Shown: positions 52,777-63,974, counted from the stretch's first letter. The stretch: 64,000 bases of DNA from Paludibacteraceae bacterium (GCA_017478225.1 JAFVDX010000001.1:62001-126000), one strand, 5' to 3'. Translations and numbers: made by a program. The notes: generated by a model not told the origin, from the letters alone.

Positions 52777-55700
52777 TTATTTAACTATTCCACGAAGTGT
52801 TACTGCCTCTTGCGCCACCACTCTTATATTATATACCCCTGCCGGCAGGTGGTATGTTTGCTGCCATGAGTCTGTGGTTTGATTGACAAGCAAAGAGCCG
52901 TTAGTAGAATATATCCATACATGAGCATTTACAGGCAGACCAGTGAGAGTCATTGAACCTACACTTGTTGTTACCTTGATATCAGCATTTTTAGAATCAG
53001 ACAAGTTGGTTGGAGTATCATCTTGTTTTTCTGCAAGTTTAACGGATAGGAAGAAGCGATTTTCGTTTTGCTGTTTGGTAGTGTAGAACTGATAGTTTTC
53101 TTGCATGAGGTTGGTATATGTGTTTTCTTGTGCATCAAAGAGCCACACTTCTTCTGCTCGTTGCAAATCGCTATTTCTGTTAAGAGCGAAAGTATAGTTG
53201 CCATTGGCAGCGGCATAGAATCCCACAGGTACTTGCGCTGCAGCGGATGCTTCAGGCAGGGCATTAAACGCAAGTTTATGGTCAGGTGAGATGGTATATA
53301 CCACCGGCTTGGAATAGTATTTATAGTAATCGCCGAACCACTTGTACATATCTTTGCCAATTTCGAAATGGTTGTGGAAACGATCGGAGACGACAAGTGC
53401 GGTCTCGTCTTTTTCGCCATTGGCAGCCGTGAGATAAATTCCTACAAAGGCAGGTGTTTCTTGTTCTTCCACTACTCTTCTTATCATAGAAGATTTACCC
53501 CGATTGGTATGATCAAAGAGCACTGTTAATTGTTCGTCTGCAGTATTGGTCTCTGTACCTACTTGTACGAAATAACTGGTAAAAGGCAGGAGGTCATTAC
53601 CCGCAACCGGTTTTTGCTCGTATGCTGTCCAACCGCCGTTAATCGGTACAGCAACATAAGCAATTCCGTCTCCATTGTTATAATAGGTGTCGTGTCCTTC
53701 GGTATCCAAGATGAGTTTGCCTAATGTAAGTCCATTAAAACTATTCAAATTGCCTTTTCTATAATAATTCATATACGGGTTGCCTACTAAGTTCCATCCG
53801 AAATGTTCTTGTGGTTTGGTGTCGCCCATAATGCCTTCGCCTCCTAATCCCCAAGCATATACATCAAGAGTTTTGTTTTGTAGTTCGGCCGCAATCACAT
53901 CGTTAGCCATCGGGAAGCGTAGTTCAAGTTTTACTTTAGGCTTGTCGGACAGACCTTGTATTCCTACAATAAGTCCCTGACCTGCATGAATTACAGGTTC
54001 TTCATATACTTTCCAACAGCCTCCGGTTTGTGTGGCTGCTCTTTGCTGTCCGTCGTAATACATCAAGAACCAGTCGGTATTGTATTTTGCCGGCTCACCA
54101 TTAGAGAATTTTACATCAGCCACATTGCAATCGAATGGTAGTGAGAGCCAATGCCAATTAGACGGGTCGATGCGAACATCAAGATACACGCCATTGGTTT
54201 GCTTGACAGTTAAATCACCTTGAATATCACCTGCAGATATATTATCTTCTTCACGACGGAAACTAAGCGAATTGATTTGATAATCGTTACCTGCAGCAGG
54301 AACAATAAGTTTGCCACCCGGGTAAACCTGAATATTATTCACTTTGTTCACATCGTGCTCAGCACCGGCGGTAGCTTTTGTAAGAACTGCGTCTCTCATT
54401 ACAACAACATCGCAGGTAGAGCAACGCTTTTTAGAATTTTCATAGTCATTATCAATGATATTATAGAACAACTCGTCGGTAGTTGCATTGGCTGATTTAA
54501 CAAGAATCGGCACTTGTTTTCTCTGTGAGGTAATTATGTTTCCATCATCGTCAGTGAGTTGGAAAGTGAGGAAAAGACAAGTATATTTTTCAAGATTGTC
54601 TATATCTATTTTATACAAATTTTCTTCGGGTTTCCATCCGTATGTATCCAATTCTTCGCTTGGAATGATAGTTACTTCATCGATATAATATGTTGAATAG
54701 TCGAACTTACCGATATCTTGATATGAGTTGCATGTTGCCTTTGCATCATTTGTAACACCTGCTTGATTATAATTACCCGGATTGGTCATACATACCGACC
54801 TACCGTTCCACTCGGCTTCGGTAAAGGTTGAAAAGTCGTCAGTATTATTTTTTACCGCATCAAAGCCATCTTTAACTGATTTATTTCTAAAGAGGATGCA
54901 ACGAGCAGTAGTGATGTTGATTATTTCATTTTCAAGATCTACTCCAAAGCCTCTGAGAATATCAATTCTCTCTGCATCTGTAGTAGGGGTATGCGATGAA
55001 GCATCGAAAAGCGGTTTGTATATCGGGTCATTAGGCGACTTACCATAATCCATATTTATGGCTGTTCCAGCCCAAGCATCCTCACCCCTACAATTTTTGC
55101 TTGCCGGTGGTGTGTTTTTAGCTCCAAAGACATCGATATCCGTACCGCCTTTTTGTAGCACTAATATGTCATTACCGGAGAAATCAAACTTAGGGTATTT
55201 AGTATTACCATAGGAAGTTTGGCCATCACATTTTATCCAACGGGGGTTATTATCTTCGCCGGAAAGGAGTGCTACACTATCAAGGAAGGCATTAGAACAC
55301 TCTTGCAAATCAGACTCTTGAGGACCGGTAAAGAAAATTATCTCTTGACCGGATTTTATTGTCCCTAAATCACCCAATGGATAGTTCTTATCGCTTTGAG
55401 GTGAGAATTTATTATTGCCATTACCCACACATATATAATGTATATTATATGCATCGGCGTCAAGGTCAATATCATTTACCGTACCATTGAATATAGAGAT
55501 TAACTTCATTGTGCCGGCACCCTCGAAGTATTTAGCAAAGAAGAGTTCATTTGCTACTGTTCCGCTACTTATTGAACCGTGTTCTTCTTGTCCGTCAACA
55601 ATCACCTTTGGATGCAGGTCTTCATCTTTATCTACATATATAATCACCGCATCTTCCATCCATTCAACAACATCAACTGAAGGGCCGGTAGTAGTAAATT

Positions 55701-57177
55701 CGTCACCTACCTTGCAATCATTATTTCCGTCAGGAATAATTTCGTATGTGTATTCGTGCATCTCTTTGAGGTTAGAGATAGTTATGGGTGAGGAGTTCAC
55801 TGTGGCAGTAGCAACAAGTGAGTTATCGTCTGCATCATAGATATTTACGACCAACTCTGTGGCATTACTTTCGAACGAGATTGTAACCTGTTCGCGGGCA
55901 GGACTGACTTCTACATTTTCGGGTTGTGCGGAACATCCGACAGGCAATATATAGAACTCCGATTCTTGTTTGTAGAGACCAAATCTGGCTCCGTAAGCCA
56001 ATTTTCTGCCACCTTCGGTATCAGGATGTTGAGGCGAGGTAATGGTATAAGTAGTGCCATTTTCTGTATAAAGGTTCCACTCGTATTGTGCGCCGTTGGT
56101 CTCGCCCAATGCTGCATAATTTCGGATGTCGGTTGCACCTGATGTAGATGTTGCCCACAAGCATTTGTTGTCGTTGCCGACTAATCTGACGCAACCGCCG
56201 GCACTGGCATATCTGCTTGTTGCCACCGACTTGAGAGAATACAAGGCAGAAGCAGATGCTACAGGTACTTGAGTTGGATTAGCAGCATCGTCGGGCACTA
56301 CATTGATTCCGTCATGTTGCCCTGCCTGAGACATATTTGCAGGCAAAGCATACCAATTACCTTTTTTAGTGATAAGTACAAACTCTTGAGGCACTGACCG
56401 ACCATTTATAGTGATTGTACGCGTAACATCGCCTGCGGTAAGAGTGATAGTAGTTTGGTCGTGAGTATTGCTTTCAGTTGGAGTATATTCAATTGTGAGA
56501 GTGGTCTCAAGTTGTGAAGGCTCTTGTGGTATGGCTGTTGTTGCAAGTAAAGCACTAAAATGAGTGGGATCGGTATTGTTTGTTATGCTCAAGGTCTGAG
56601 CCGTCTCAAACCCTTTGGCTACGATTTGATATACAGTTTTCACTTTCTGCCCTTGAGCACCTGTTATCCAACTATTGCCTATAGCACGAATAGTTGCACC
56701 GCTCACGCATGTAGTATTAGTAGTTACACTGCTTGAAGACGAAGTAACAATGGTTGCTGTCTCACCTGTGCGTCGATAGAGCATTACTCCACCTTTAGTT
56801 TGAGCCGAACTATAGCATGAGAATATATCACTGCTATTGTTGTATTGCAAGAGATTATGCGTATTAGTGCCATTAGCAGTGATAGTTGCAACTGACTCGC
56901 TTATATATATTGTCCAAAGACCATTATCATCATTAGTGGTTTGAGATTTCAGATTATTACTGCTTGACGATGCGGCATATATATATTTACTTCCATCAAA
57001 GAACGACCATCCGTCACTGCTATTACCACCTAAAGTAAATACTTGTACAGCATCGGTAGAGAAGAAATAGGTCTTGGTATCATCTTCCTGATACTCGTAT
57101 GTTGTAGCTGAACCGCGATTGTTTGTGCGTTGGTCTGTACTCATTGCTTTCCATACGGAAGCCGAGGCAATTATCAC
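52777..57177 (-). CDS. C-terminal part of a split giant exported protein (T9SS-like end)
   Basis: A 1466-codon frame with no signal peptide, in another phase from the frame that ends at 57174. Its first residues (VIIASASVWKAM) continue the AGDK motif interrupted at the end of that upstream frame, so both are parts of one gene of ~2370 codons. The GTG at 57177 overlaps the upstream TGA and could in theory restart translation. Contents: beta-rich lectin-like stretches with aspartate-rich loops, then ~1010-1350 with SLPFDC, WNLVGNPYM and MIRR motifs shared with the giant at 5619. The last ~75 residues (MTLTGLPVNAHVWIYSTNG, LPAGVYNIRV, GIVK) match the T9SS type A sorting domain. Without the N-terminal half it could not be exported. 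Confidence 0.65.
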   Translation of the reverse strand: MIIASASVWKAMSTDQRTNNRGSATTYEYQEDDTKTYFFSTDAVQVFTLGGNSSDGWSFFDGSKYIYAASSSSNNLKSQTTNDDNGLWTIYISESVATITANGTNTHNLLQYNNSSDIFSCYSSAQTKGGVMLYRRTGETATIVTSSSSSVTTNTTCVSGATIRAIGNSWITGAQGQKVKTVYQIVAKGFETAQTLSITNNTDPTHFSALLATTAIPQEPSQLETTLTIEYTPTESNTHDQTTITLTAGDVTRTITINGRSVPQEFVLITKKGNWYALPANMSQAGQHDGINVVPDDAANPTQVPVASASALYSLKSVATSRYASAGGCVRLVGNDNKCLWATSTSGATDIRNYAALGETNGAQYEWNLYTENGTTYTITSPQHPDTEGGRKLAYGARFGLYKQESEFYILPVGCSAQPENVEVSPAREQVTISFESNATELVVNIYDADDNSLVATATVNSSPITISNLKEMHEYTYEIIPDGNNDCKVGDEFTTTGPSVDVVEWMEDAVIIYVDKDEDLHPKVIVDGQEEHGSISSGTVANELFFAKYFEGAGTMKLISIFNGTVNDIDLDADAYNIHYICVGNGNNKFSPQSDKNYPLGDLGTIKSGQEIIFFTGPQESDLQECSNAFLDSVALLSGEDNNPRWIKCDGQTSYGNTKYPKFDFSGNDILVLQKGGTDIDVFGAKNTPPASKNCRGEDAWAGTAINMDYGKSPNDPIYKPLFDASSHTPTTDAERIDILRGFGVDLENEIINITTARCILFRNKSVKDGFDAVKNNTDDFSTFTEAEWNGRSVCMTNPGNYNQAGVTNDAKATCNSYQDIGKFDYSTYYIDEVTIIPSEELDTYGWKPEENLYKIDIDNLEKYTCLFLTFQLTDDDGNIITSQRKQVPILVKSANATTDELFYNIIDNDYENSKKRCSTCDVVVMRDAVLTKATAGAEHDVNKVNNIQVYPGGKLIVPAAGNDYQINSLSFRREEDNISAGDIQGDLTVKQTNGVYLDVRIDPSNWHWLSLPFDCNVADVKFSNGEPAKYNTDWFLMYYDGQQRAATQTGGCWKVYEEPVIHAGQGLIVGIQGLSDKPKVKLELRFPMANDVIAAELQNKTLDVYAWGLGGEGIMGDTKPQEHFGWNLVGNPYMNYYRKGNLNSFNGLTLGKLILDTEGHDTYYNNGDGIAYVAVPINGGWTAYEQKPVAGNDLLPFTSYFVQVGTETNTADEQLTVLFDHTNRGKSSMIRRVVEEQETPAFVGIYLTAANGEKDETALVVSDRFHNHFEIGKDMYKWFGDYYKYYSKPVVYTISPDHKLAFNALPEASAAAQVPVGFYAAANGNYTFALNRNSDLQRAEEVWLFDAQENTYTNLMQENYQFYTTKQQNENRFFLSVKLAEKQDDTPTNLSDSKNADIKVTTSVGSMTLTGLPVNAHVWIYSTNGSLLVNQTTDSWQQTYHLPAGVYNIRVVAQEAVTLRGIVK

Positions 57178-59879
57178 CTTATCACCGGCGGAAATCTGCT
57201 TATATCTGTTACTTCTTGATATAAATCTACCGTTTCAGAGGTGCCGGACGAAGCGCCCCATACTGCCCACCATGTTTTATTATTATCTGCTGTAATGGTG
57301 GTTCCTGCCGTTTTTTCAACTGCCGTGGCGGTAGCGCTGCTTGCCCATCCTGCGAAAGCAATGCCGTCAGGGCAGGTAAAGTCTTCTGATAAATCCGGAA
57401 GAGTATAGTCGGCTTCATCAACCACTGTTATTGTGGAAAACACCTCTTCTACATTTTCCACTATTACTTTGTATGTAATGGCGAATTGTGCTTTCACAGT
57501 AATTACCACCTTCTGTGTGGCACCGCAAATGACATTATCCGGGTCAGTATCATCATCTTCTTGAGATGCGGTGATGGTATATGTCTTTGTTTCTGATGCT
57601 TGGGGCAAGGTAATGGTAGCCCCGCTATTGCTCGTGCCACTCAATGTACCTCCGTCTGATGTCCAACTGATATCTTTGCCATTTCCACCTGTAAGAGACA
57701 GAGTAATTGTCCCACTACCAATAATTGTGGTTGCACTTGCCTCAAGTTGTAGTTTGTTAGTAGGTGGTGTGCAGCACTGCGGACGGTTGGTATAAATAGT
57801 AGAGCCGCCTGTCTTATAAAGGTCAAAATAGTATAAACTATTGTTAGATGCTGATATTGCCTCACCATTCATACGATATTTATACTGATTACCGCCTGAC
57901 AAATCCGCTCTACAAGCAAGATACCTGCCCAAATTACTTTGGAAAGTAAAACCACTTCCCGTACTATTCCATTCTATTTCCCAAGAGGATTTACTTCCTG
58001 AGGTATTTACTTCTAAGTTGTTGCTACTACTATTATGAAGGTATCCATTAGTTGCATCGCCTAAATACCACTCACCGGTAGTTGAAGACTCAGTTACGGT
58101 AAACCAATTCTTATCGTCATTATCAATTTCAGAGTCATTAAATAACCAATAATTAACATAAGACGAACTAACAGTTTCTTGATACATGGCATGCGTATCG
58201 CCTACAGGCACTATAACTATCTTATCTCCCGCAGAGAGTATATCTGTTGAGGTCATCAGCGTCCAATCATCGTCACCTTGTTCCGTAGTCTGATATACAG
58301 CATAATATGTTGTATTGCCTGTTATAGTCTGTTCTCCTGAAACCACTGTAGGTTGGGTAGTCGTTCCATTAGTAAAACTACTTGCTGCCCATCCGAGAAA
58401 TTTAGCATCCACACATTCCGACAATCCGTCTGCGGGCAGTTCATAGGTGCCATTTTCTTCTACTGACTCTGTTGCGCGTGTCGTTCCGTTGTCAATCAAT
58501 GTGACAGTATATGTAGGTATGTTTTCGTATGCAATGGTGATGGTTATGTCAGAGGTTACATTGGTAATAGTATATACATTTCCCGATTTGCTTATTTGCG
58601 CCGTACCACTTGTTACTGAAGCAGAAGAAGTATAACCTTGATCAGGAGTTACTGTCAGAACTGCCGTCATAACACTCGTTACTGCGGTATTTGGGTTGAT
58701 AGAATAAGTACCGTTTGCGCCATTAACTATCGTGATAGTATGTGAAGCCAATGGGGTACATGATGTTTGATAAGCGGAGTATGTAGTCCCACCACCAACG
58801 GTTACGACAATTTGACTTATACGGACTTGGCTACCCGTACTATTCGTGAAAGTGATGGAATTAGCAGAACCAGACCAATCACCCGAAGTAATAGTTCCTG
58901 TTGAAGCAGATTTCTGAACGAACGCACCTTGAGAATATGTAAAGTCAATCGCAGTTATCGTATTTGCGGAACTGATAGTCAAAGTATTGGTATTATACAC
59001 TCTCACTGAAGAACCTGAGTTATAATACTTAGCACCTTCACCCCATGTGTATGTTACGCCATCTATCACTTTTTCTGACGCTTGTGTATCATTAGAATAA
59101 CCTTGCTCGGACGCGACAAAAGTAGAAGTGGTTGTGCCGCCTCCACTACTTGCGGTTGCAAACACAGCATAATACTCGACATCTGAAGAGGGCATTTTCT
59201 TAGTCGTAGGGTCTGAGAATAAATCAGCAGGCTTTGTGTTTGTGGAGCCTGCTATTGCAGTGTTTGTCCACCCAACAAACTCTTTTGCTTCATCGCAGTC
59301 GGCAGGAGTAGGTTCGTCATCCGGTGCTGTCAAGGCAGTGTTTGCAACCGCCGTCTGAGAATGAACAGGCGAACCATTCACATACCATGTGGCGGTATAT
59401 GTAGTGGCAGTGCCGGATGCAAAAGTAACAGCAACACTCGTTATTCTTCTGTGACCACTCGTACCACCTATAGTGAAAGTAATAGATGTTGCACTACCTT
59501 CCCATGTGCCATTATTGTACGTATCAACATTGGTAGTAATAGCATTACTTCCGTCTCCGGACGCAAAAGATAATTCGATTTTTACTATGGTTTTGGTTGT
59601 ACTACTGATTGTAAAGGAATTTCCTCCATAGCAGCGGATAGCAGTACCTGATGTAAAGTATTTAGGAGCATTACTATTTGTTCCCTTATCAAAAGTAATG
59701 GTAAAATCAGTACCGGCATAACTTTCCACTGCTTCCTGATTAGCATACCCATTGTCAGAAAAGGTTACAGACTCGTCAGCAGCGTATGAATATAAGACAC
59801 TGAAAGCAAAGAAAAAGACTATCAAAAAAGCACCTCTCAGATTACCACACTTAGATACAAAGAGTAGATTTGATTTCAT
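57174..59879 (-). pseudogene. N-terminal part of the split giant exported protein
   Basis: The ATG at 59879 gives a signal peptide (hydrophobic ~17-32, ending YSYAA). Two copies of a ~110-residue beta domain follow (~35-150 and ~255-360; features FTISSTTKTI and LTISSANTI, then WEGSATSITFT and WSGSANSITFT). Three divergent InlB/Listeria-Bacteroides-type repeats with an FxGW core and a YYAV/WWAV end lie at ~160-240, ~456-533 and ~803-876; a domain at ~540-690 carries SAGDKIVIV. The frame ends 12 residues after TDIS at TGA 57176-57174, where inserting one base near 57185-57205 restores TDIS-QISAGDKVIIA and joins the 52777-57177 frame. Frameshifted gene, or a sequencing error. Confidence 0.65.
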
Positions 59880-59975
59880 AATAATATGATTATTCGGGTT
59901 ATTATTCTGGTTTATATATGCGAACAAGTTGTTTCACAAAAATAAACATGATTTTCACGCATACTAATTTGCGTA

Positions 59976-59983
59976 CAAAAGTA
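59976..59983 (-). promoter_or_regulatory. -7 element ahead of the split giant gene
   Basis: Minus strand reads TACTTTTG ~97 nt before the start at 59879. No TTG at proper distance was found, so support is partial. Confidence 0.4.
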
Positions 59984-60095
59984 AGAAAATTTATTCAAAT
60001 ATGGAATATAAAAAAGTGAATATATGTTGTAGAACAAGAAATTGGCGGTGCATTTATTCTATAAATAGATCAACACACCTTCAATTAACCAATTA

Positions 60096-61424
60096 TTATT
60101 TTGCTTTTATACCAATCCAAACAATAGTCAGGTAAATTGTTCTTGCCAACAAGTGGGCGAAATAGGCTATATAAAGTGCTTGAATACCGCAAAATGGTTG
60201 TAATGCAACATAAAAAATGACAAAACTCAATGCAGCCAGAATCATGGCATTTCGCAGTTTATCTCCTGCTGTAAGACCTATAAACACACCATCCCATAGA
60301 AATGCCAGACAACTGATGATGGGCATAAGAACAAGCCAGATAAAATAAGGGCGAGATGCCAAAATAATCTCTTGATGGTTGGTCATAAGACTCACAAGCG
60401 GCTCTGCAAAGACACCATAAATCAATGCACATGCCCCTCCAACAAGCAATGTCCACAGAAATAATATTCTAACAGTACGGTGCAACTCTTGCGGATTTGC
60501 TTCGCCTACGAATCTACCTGTTAGTGCCTCACCCGCGTATGCGAAACCATCAATCAAATATGAGAAAAGCATAAAGAGTTTCATCATAATGCTGCTCACC
60601 GCCAACTCTGTATCTCCATATTTGGATGCTATTGAGGTAAAACCAACATATATAACCAAGAAGCACAGAGAACGAACGAAGAGATTGCCATTTAGCACAA
60701 ACATACGCTTGATATTTTCTCTTTGAAAAGCAGCACGAATCACCGCCTTATCAGCAATAAGTCTTACGCGGTTGTCATACTTGAAAAGAAGCAAGAATAA
60801 CGCTGTTGCAAGTCCTAAATACTGAGCGATTAAAGTTCCATACGCCACTCCCATTGCACCAAGCGGAGTATATATAGCCAAAAGCCACGAAAAGAGCATG
60901 TTGCTCACATTTACCACGAGGTCAATAAGCATTGTTGCCATGGTATTTTGCATGCCTATAAACCACCCTCTGAACACCATCAGGCTCAGTGTGGCAGGGG
61001 CCGCCCAAATACGAATATAGAAATAGGTGGTAGCAAAATCCGACACCTCTTGAGAACATGGAATCAGTGCCATAGATACTCTTAAAAAGACCCACTGCAA
61101 AAGCAATATGAGCAAAGATGCGGCAAGAGCCACTCCAACCGACTGCACTAAGATTCGCGCTGCATCTACATGGATATTTTTATCTACTTGTTCTTTGCCG
61201 TATGCTTGAGCCGTCAGACCGGCAGTACCAACACGCAGAAAACCAAAATTCAAATAAAGCAAGTCGAAAAGCATACTGCCTATTGCTATTCCACCAATCG
61301 CGGCAGTTTGAGGTGTATGGCCGGCAATTGCAGTATCCACTATACCTACAAGAGGGATAGTGATATTGGCTAAAATACTCGGTAAAGCCAATCGGAAAAC
61401 TTCTTTATTCAGCGATGCTCTCAT
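60096..61424 (-). CDS. MATE-family efflux transporter (DinF-like)
   Basis: A ~442-residue, 12-helix transporter with the MATE fold: FRLALPSILANITIPLVGIVD in helix 1, DTAIAGHT at the start of helix 2, and two homologous six-helix halves. It resembles the DinF branch, which exports cationic drugs in exchange for H+ or Na+. Start: the ATG at 61424 (MRASLNKE) follows the -7 box by only nine bases, so the transcript is predicted to be leaderless; a start four codons upstream would fall inside the promoter. It diverges from rsfS with overlapping promoters. Confidence 0.9.
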   Translation of the reverse strand: MRASLNKEVFRLALPSILANITIPLVGIVDTAIAGHTPQTAAIGGIAIGSMLFDLLYLNFGFLRVGTAGLTAQAYGKEQVDKNIHVDAARILVQSVGVALAASLLILLLQWVFLRVSMALIPCSQEVSDFATTYFYIRIWAAPATLSLMVFRGWFIGMQNTMATMLIDLVVNVSNMLFSWLLAIYTPLGAMGVAYGTLIAQYLGLATALFLLLFKYDNRVRLIADKAVIRAAFQRENIKRMFVLNGNLFVRSLCFLVIYVGFTSIASKYGDTELAVSSIMMKLFMLFSYLIDGFAYAGEALTGRFVGEANPQELHRTVRILFLWTLLVGGACALIYGVFAEPLVSLMTNHQEIILASRPYFIWLVLMPIISCLAFLWDGVFIGLTAGDKLRNAMILAALSFVIFYVALQPFCGIQALYIAYFAHLLARTIYLTIVWIGIKAK

Positions 61425-61433
61425 TTCAAGCCG

Positions 61434-61441
61434 CAAAGGTA
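61434..61441 (-). promoter_or_regulatory. -7 element of the MATE gene promoter
   Basis: Minus strand TACCTTTG, ending nine bases before the MATE start codon. The -33 region would overlap the divergent rsfS promoter; no clear TTG is present there. Confidence 0.6.
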
Positions 61442-61449
61442 CATAATTT

Positions 61450-61480
61450 TTGTGAGGTTGAGAAATTTGTTATATCTTTG
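61450..61480 (+). promoter_or_regulatory. promoter of rsfS-ftsH
   Basis: TTG (61450-61452), 20 bp, TATCTTTG (61473-61480), ~28 nt before the rsfS ATG. It shows that translation cannot begin at the longer frame's ATG at 61452, which lies within the promoter. Confidence 0.75.
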
Positions 61481-61508
61481 CACGCTAAATAAAATTAAGG
61501 GAAAGACA

Positions 61509-61856
61509 ATGAAATTGATCGACAAAATTGTAGAAGGTATTCAAAACAAAAAAGGTCAGGATATCCGTATTTTAGACATGCGTAAGTTGGAGGCAAAGCC
61601 TTGCGACTGGTTTGTTGTTGCCCAAGGTGGCTCCAACATTCAGGTAGTGGCTATAGCCGATGAAGTTGAAGATTTCGTAAGAGAACAAACCAAAGAAAAA
61701 CCTATGAAAATAGTAGGTAGAGAAAATGCAGAATGGATAGTTCTTGATTATGGCGATGTGATGGTACATGTATTCCAACGCCAAGCACGAGAATTTTATG
61801 ACATAGAATCGCTTTGGGCAGACGCAAAAGTAAAAGAAATCAAAGAGATAGTCTGA
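61509..61856 (+). CDS. rsfS: ribosomal silencing factor RsfS
   Basis: A 115-residue Iojap-like protein that binds ribosomal protein L14 and blocks subunit joining during starvation. It begins MKLIDKIVEGIQNKKGQDIR and has the family motifs CDWFVVAQGGSNIQVVAIAD and WIVLDYGDVMVHVFQRQARE FYDIESLW. The start is set by the promoter. ftsH follows 160 bp downstream in the same orientation, a Bacteroidota-typical pair. Confidence 0.94.
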   Translation: MKLIDKIVEGIQNKKGQDIRILDMRKLEAKPCDWFVVAQGGSNIQVVAIADEVEDFVREQTKEKPMKIVGRENAEWIVLDYGDVMVHVFQRQAREFYDIESLWADAKVKEIKEIV

Positions 61857-61920
61857 AAACTTTTTATAGAAAAAGAATTCAAAATCAATAATTTGCGCTC
61901 TGCACAAACAAAAGAAATAA

Positions 61921-61928
61921 TAATTTTG
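61921..61928 (+). promoter_or_regulatory. possible -7 element for ftsH
   Basis: TAATTTTG, 88 nt before the ftsH start, within the rsfS-ftsH gap. The nearest TTG lies 25 bp upstream, which is too far, so support is weak. Confidence 0.3.
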
Positions 61929-62016
61929 TTATAGAGTAATTGATAATTCATTAAAAGATTATCAAGAGTCAAAATAAGTGTAAAAAGCAAGGAACAATAA
62001 AGTAAATTTATTATTT

Positions 62017-63942
62017 ATGGCGGAACAAAATAATCAACAACAACCTAAAAAGAAAAAGAACAATCTGCTGATGTGGTTATATTTGACTATTATAGTCATT
62101 ATTTTCGGCAGTTATTTTCTCTCTGACTCACAGCCACAAAAAGACATTACTTATACCCAGTTGCAGGCATATATTGAAGCAGATGTGATTGAGTCTATGG
62201 TAGTGTATGACAACAAGACTGTTAAGGCTAAAGTAAGAGAAGATAAGCGAGGAACGGTATTTACAGACACAGACAACAAGAAGCAAGACAAGGTGATAGC
62301 CGTTGCCATACCTTCGGTAGATGAGTTTAATAAATACATGACCGAGCAAAACACGCTGCGAAAAGAAGCGGGACAACAGCCTATCGAAATCAAATTCGAC
62401 AAAGGCAGAGACTATTGGTATATACTTATCAACATACTTCCATTTGCCATATTTATTTTGTTCTTTATATGGATGAGTCGCGGCATAGGAGGTGGTATGG
62501 GAGGCGGCATATTTAATATAGGCAAAGTAAAGGCAGAAGTTATTGGTAAAGACGATGATAAGAACAAAGTAACCTTCAAGGATGTAGCAGGTTTGGAAGG
62601 TGCTAAGCAAGAGGTGGAAGAGATTGTTTCATTTCTCAAGAACCCTGAGCGCTACACTGCTTTAGGAGGTAAGATTCCTAAGGGAGCCTTGCTTGTTGGT
62701 CCTCCGGGTACGGGTAAGACTCTGCTTGCTAAGGCTGTGGCTGGCGAGGCTAATGTGCCATTTTTCTCTATGTCTGGTAGCGACTTTGTTGAGATGTTTG
62801 TAGGTGTAGGTGCAAGTCGTGTAAGAGACTTGTTCAGACAAGCCAAAGAGAAGGCGCCTTCGATTATTTTCATTGACGAGATAGATGCAGTAGGGCGTGC
62901 CCGAGGCAAGAACGCCATAACGGGTGGTAACGATGAGCGCGAGAGCACGCTTAACCAACTGCTAACCGAAATGGATGGTTTCGGAACCAATTCAGGCGTG
63001 ATTATCCTTGCAGCCACCAACCGCGCAGATGTGCTCGACTCAGCCCTTCTGCGTGCAGGCCGATTCGACAGACAAATACATGTAGAACTGCCTGATTTGC
63101 AAGAACGCAAAGCCATATTTGGTGTGCATCTAAAACCACTCAAGTTAGACAATTCAGTTGATGTAAATTTCCTTGCCAAGCAAACCCCTGGTTTTTCCGG
63201 TGCTGATATAGCCAATGTATGCAACGAAGCCGCACTTATCGCAGCACGCAACAATCATAATGCTGTAGGCAAACAGGACTTTATGGATGCTGTTGACCGA
63301 ATTGTGGGCGGCCTTGAGCGCAAGACCAAGATAATGACAGACGACGAGAAACGTGCTATCGCATGTCATGAAGCAGGACATGCCACTATCTCGTGGATGC
63401 TTAGATATGCCAATCCGCTTGTCAAAGTAACTATTGTTCCAAGAGGTATAGCGCTTGGCGCAGCATGGTACCTGCCGGAAGAAAGACAAATAACCAACCG
63501 TGAACATATCTTAGATGAGATATGCGCTACCTTGGGCGGAAGAGCCGCCGAAGAGCAATTCCTGCACCAGACCGGCACAGGAGCACTCAACGACTTGGAA
63601 AAAGTAACCAAGCAAGCATACGCCATGGTATCGTATTATGGTATGGGAAAATCAATGCCTAACATCTCATATTACGATTCACAAGGCAGATATGACTATG
63701 GTTTTTCTAAGCCATACTCTGAGAAAACGGCAGAGAAAATGGACCAAGAGGTGGCTGATATCATTACCCAACAAATGAAGCGAGCAAAAGATATATTAGA
63801 GCAATACAAAGAAGGACACCACCAGATAGCCGACTTGCTTGTGGAGCGCGAAGTGATAACGGCCGAAGATGTGGAGCGTATATTAGGTCCAAGGCCATGG
63901 AAATCGAGAGGCGACGAAATTATCGACTCCGAAGAAAAATAA
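62017..63942 (+). CDS. ftsH: ATP-dependent zinc metalloprotease FtsH
   Basis: Membrane-anchored AAA+ protease that degrades unassembled or regulatory membrane and soluble proteins. The 641-residue protein has two membrane helices (~20-36 and ~132-152) flanking a periplasmic domain, a Gly-rich linker, Walker A GPPGTGKT (~228), pore motif MFVGVGA, Walker [13 protein letters not shown], the second region of homology ([21 protein letters not shown]), and the zinc site HEAGH (~451-455). The C-terminus (~600-641) is hydrophilic. Downstream of rsfS. Confidence 0.97.
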   Translation: MAEQNNQQQPKKKKNNLLMWLYLTIIVIIFGSYFLSDSQPQKDITYTQLQAYIEADVIESMVVYDNKTVKAKVREDKRGTVFTDTDNKKQDKVIAVAIPSVDEFNKYMTEQNTLRKEAGQQPIEIKFDKGRDYWYILINILPFAIFILFFIWMSRGIGGGMGGGIFNIGKVKAEVIGKDDDKNKVTFKDVAGLEGAKQEVEEIVSFLKNPERYTALGGKIPKGALLVGPPGTGKTLLAKAVAGEANVPFFSMSGSDFVEMFVGVGASRVRDLFRQAKEKAPSIIFIDEIDAVGRARGKNAITGGNDERESTLNQLLTEMDGFGTNSGVIILAATNRADVLDSALLRAGRFDRQIHVELPDLQERKAIFGVHLKPLKLDNSVDVNFLAKQTPGFSGADIANVCNEAALIAARNNHNAVGKQDFMDAVDRIVGGLERKTKIMTDDEKRAIACHEAGHATISWMLRYANPLVKVTIVPRGIALGAAWYLPEERQITNREHILDEICATLGGRAAEEQFLHQTGTGALNDLEKVTKQAYAMVSYYGMGKSMPNISYYDSQGRYDYGFSKPYSEKTAEKMDQEVADIITQQMKRAKDILEQYKEGHHQIADLLVEREVITAEDVERILGPRPWKSRGDEIIDSEEK

Positions 63943-63943
63943 T

Positions 63944-63974
63944 TTGCTCGTTTGAAAAACTATGCGTATTTTTG
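63944..63974 (+). promoter_or_regulatory. promoter for a gene beyond the window
   Basis: TTG (63944-63946), 20 bp, TATTTTTG (63967-63974), starting 2 nt after the ftsH stop codon and pointing off the right-hand edge. Confidence 0.65.

Noticed and set aside
52777..57177. The C-terminal half of the split giant as an independent gene starting at GTG 57177
   Set aside because: It lacks a signal peptide yet ends in a T9SS domain, and its first residues complete a motif interrupted in the upstream frame.
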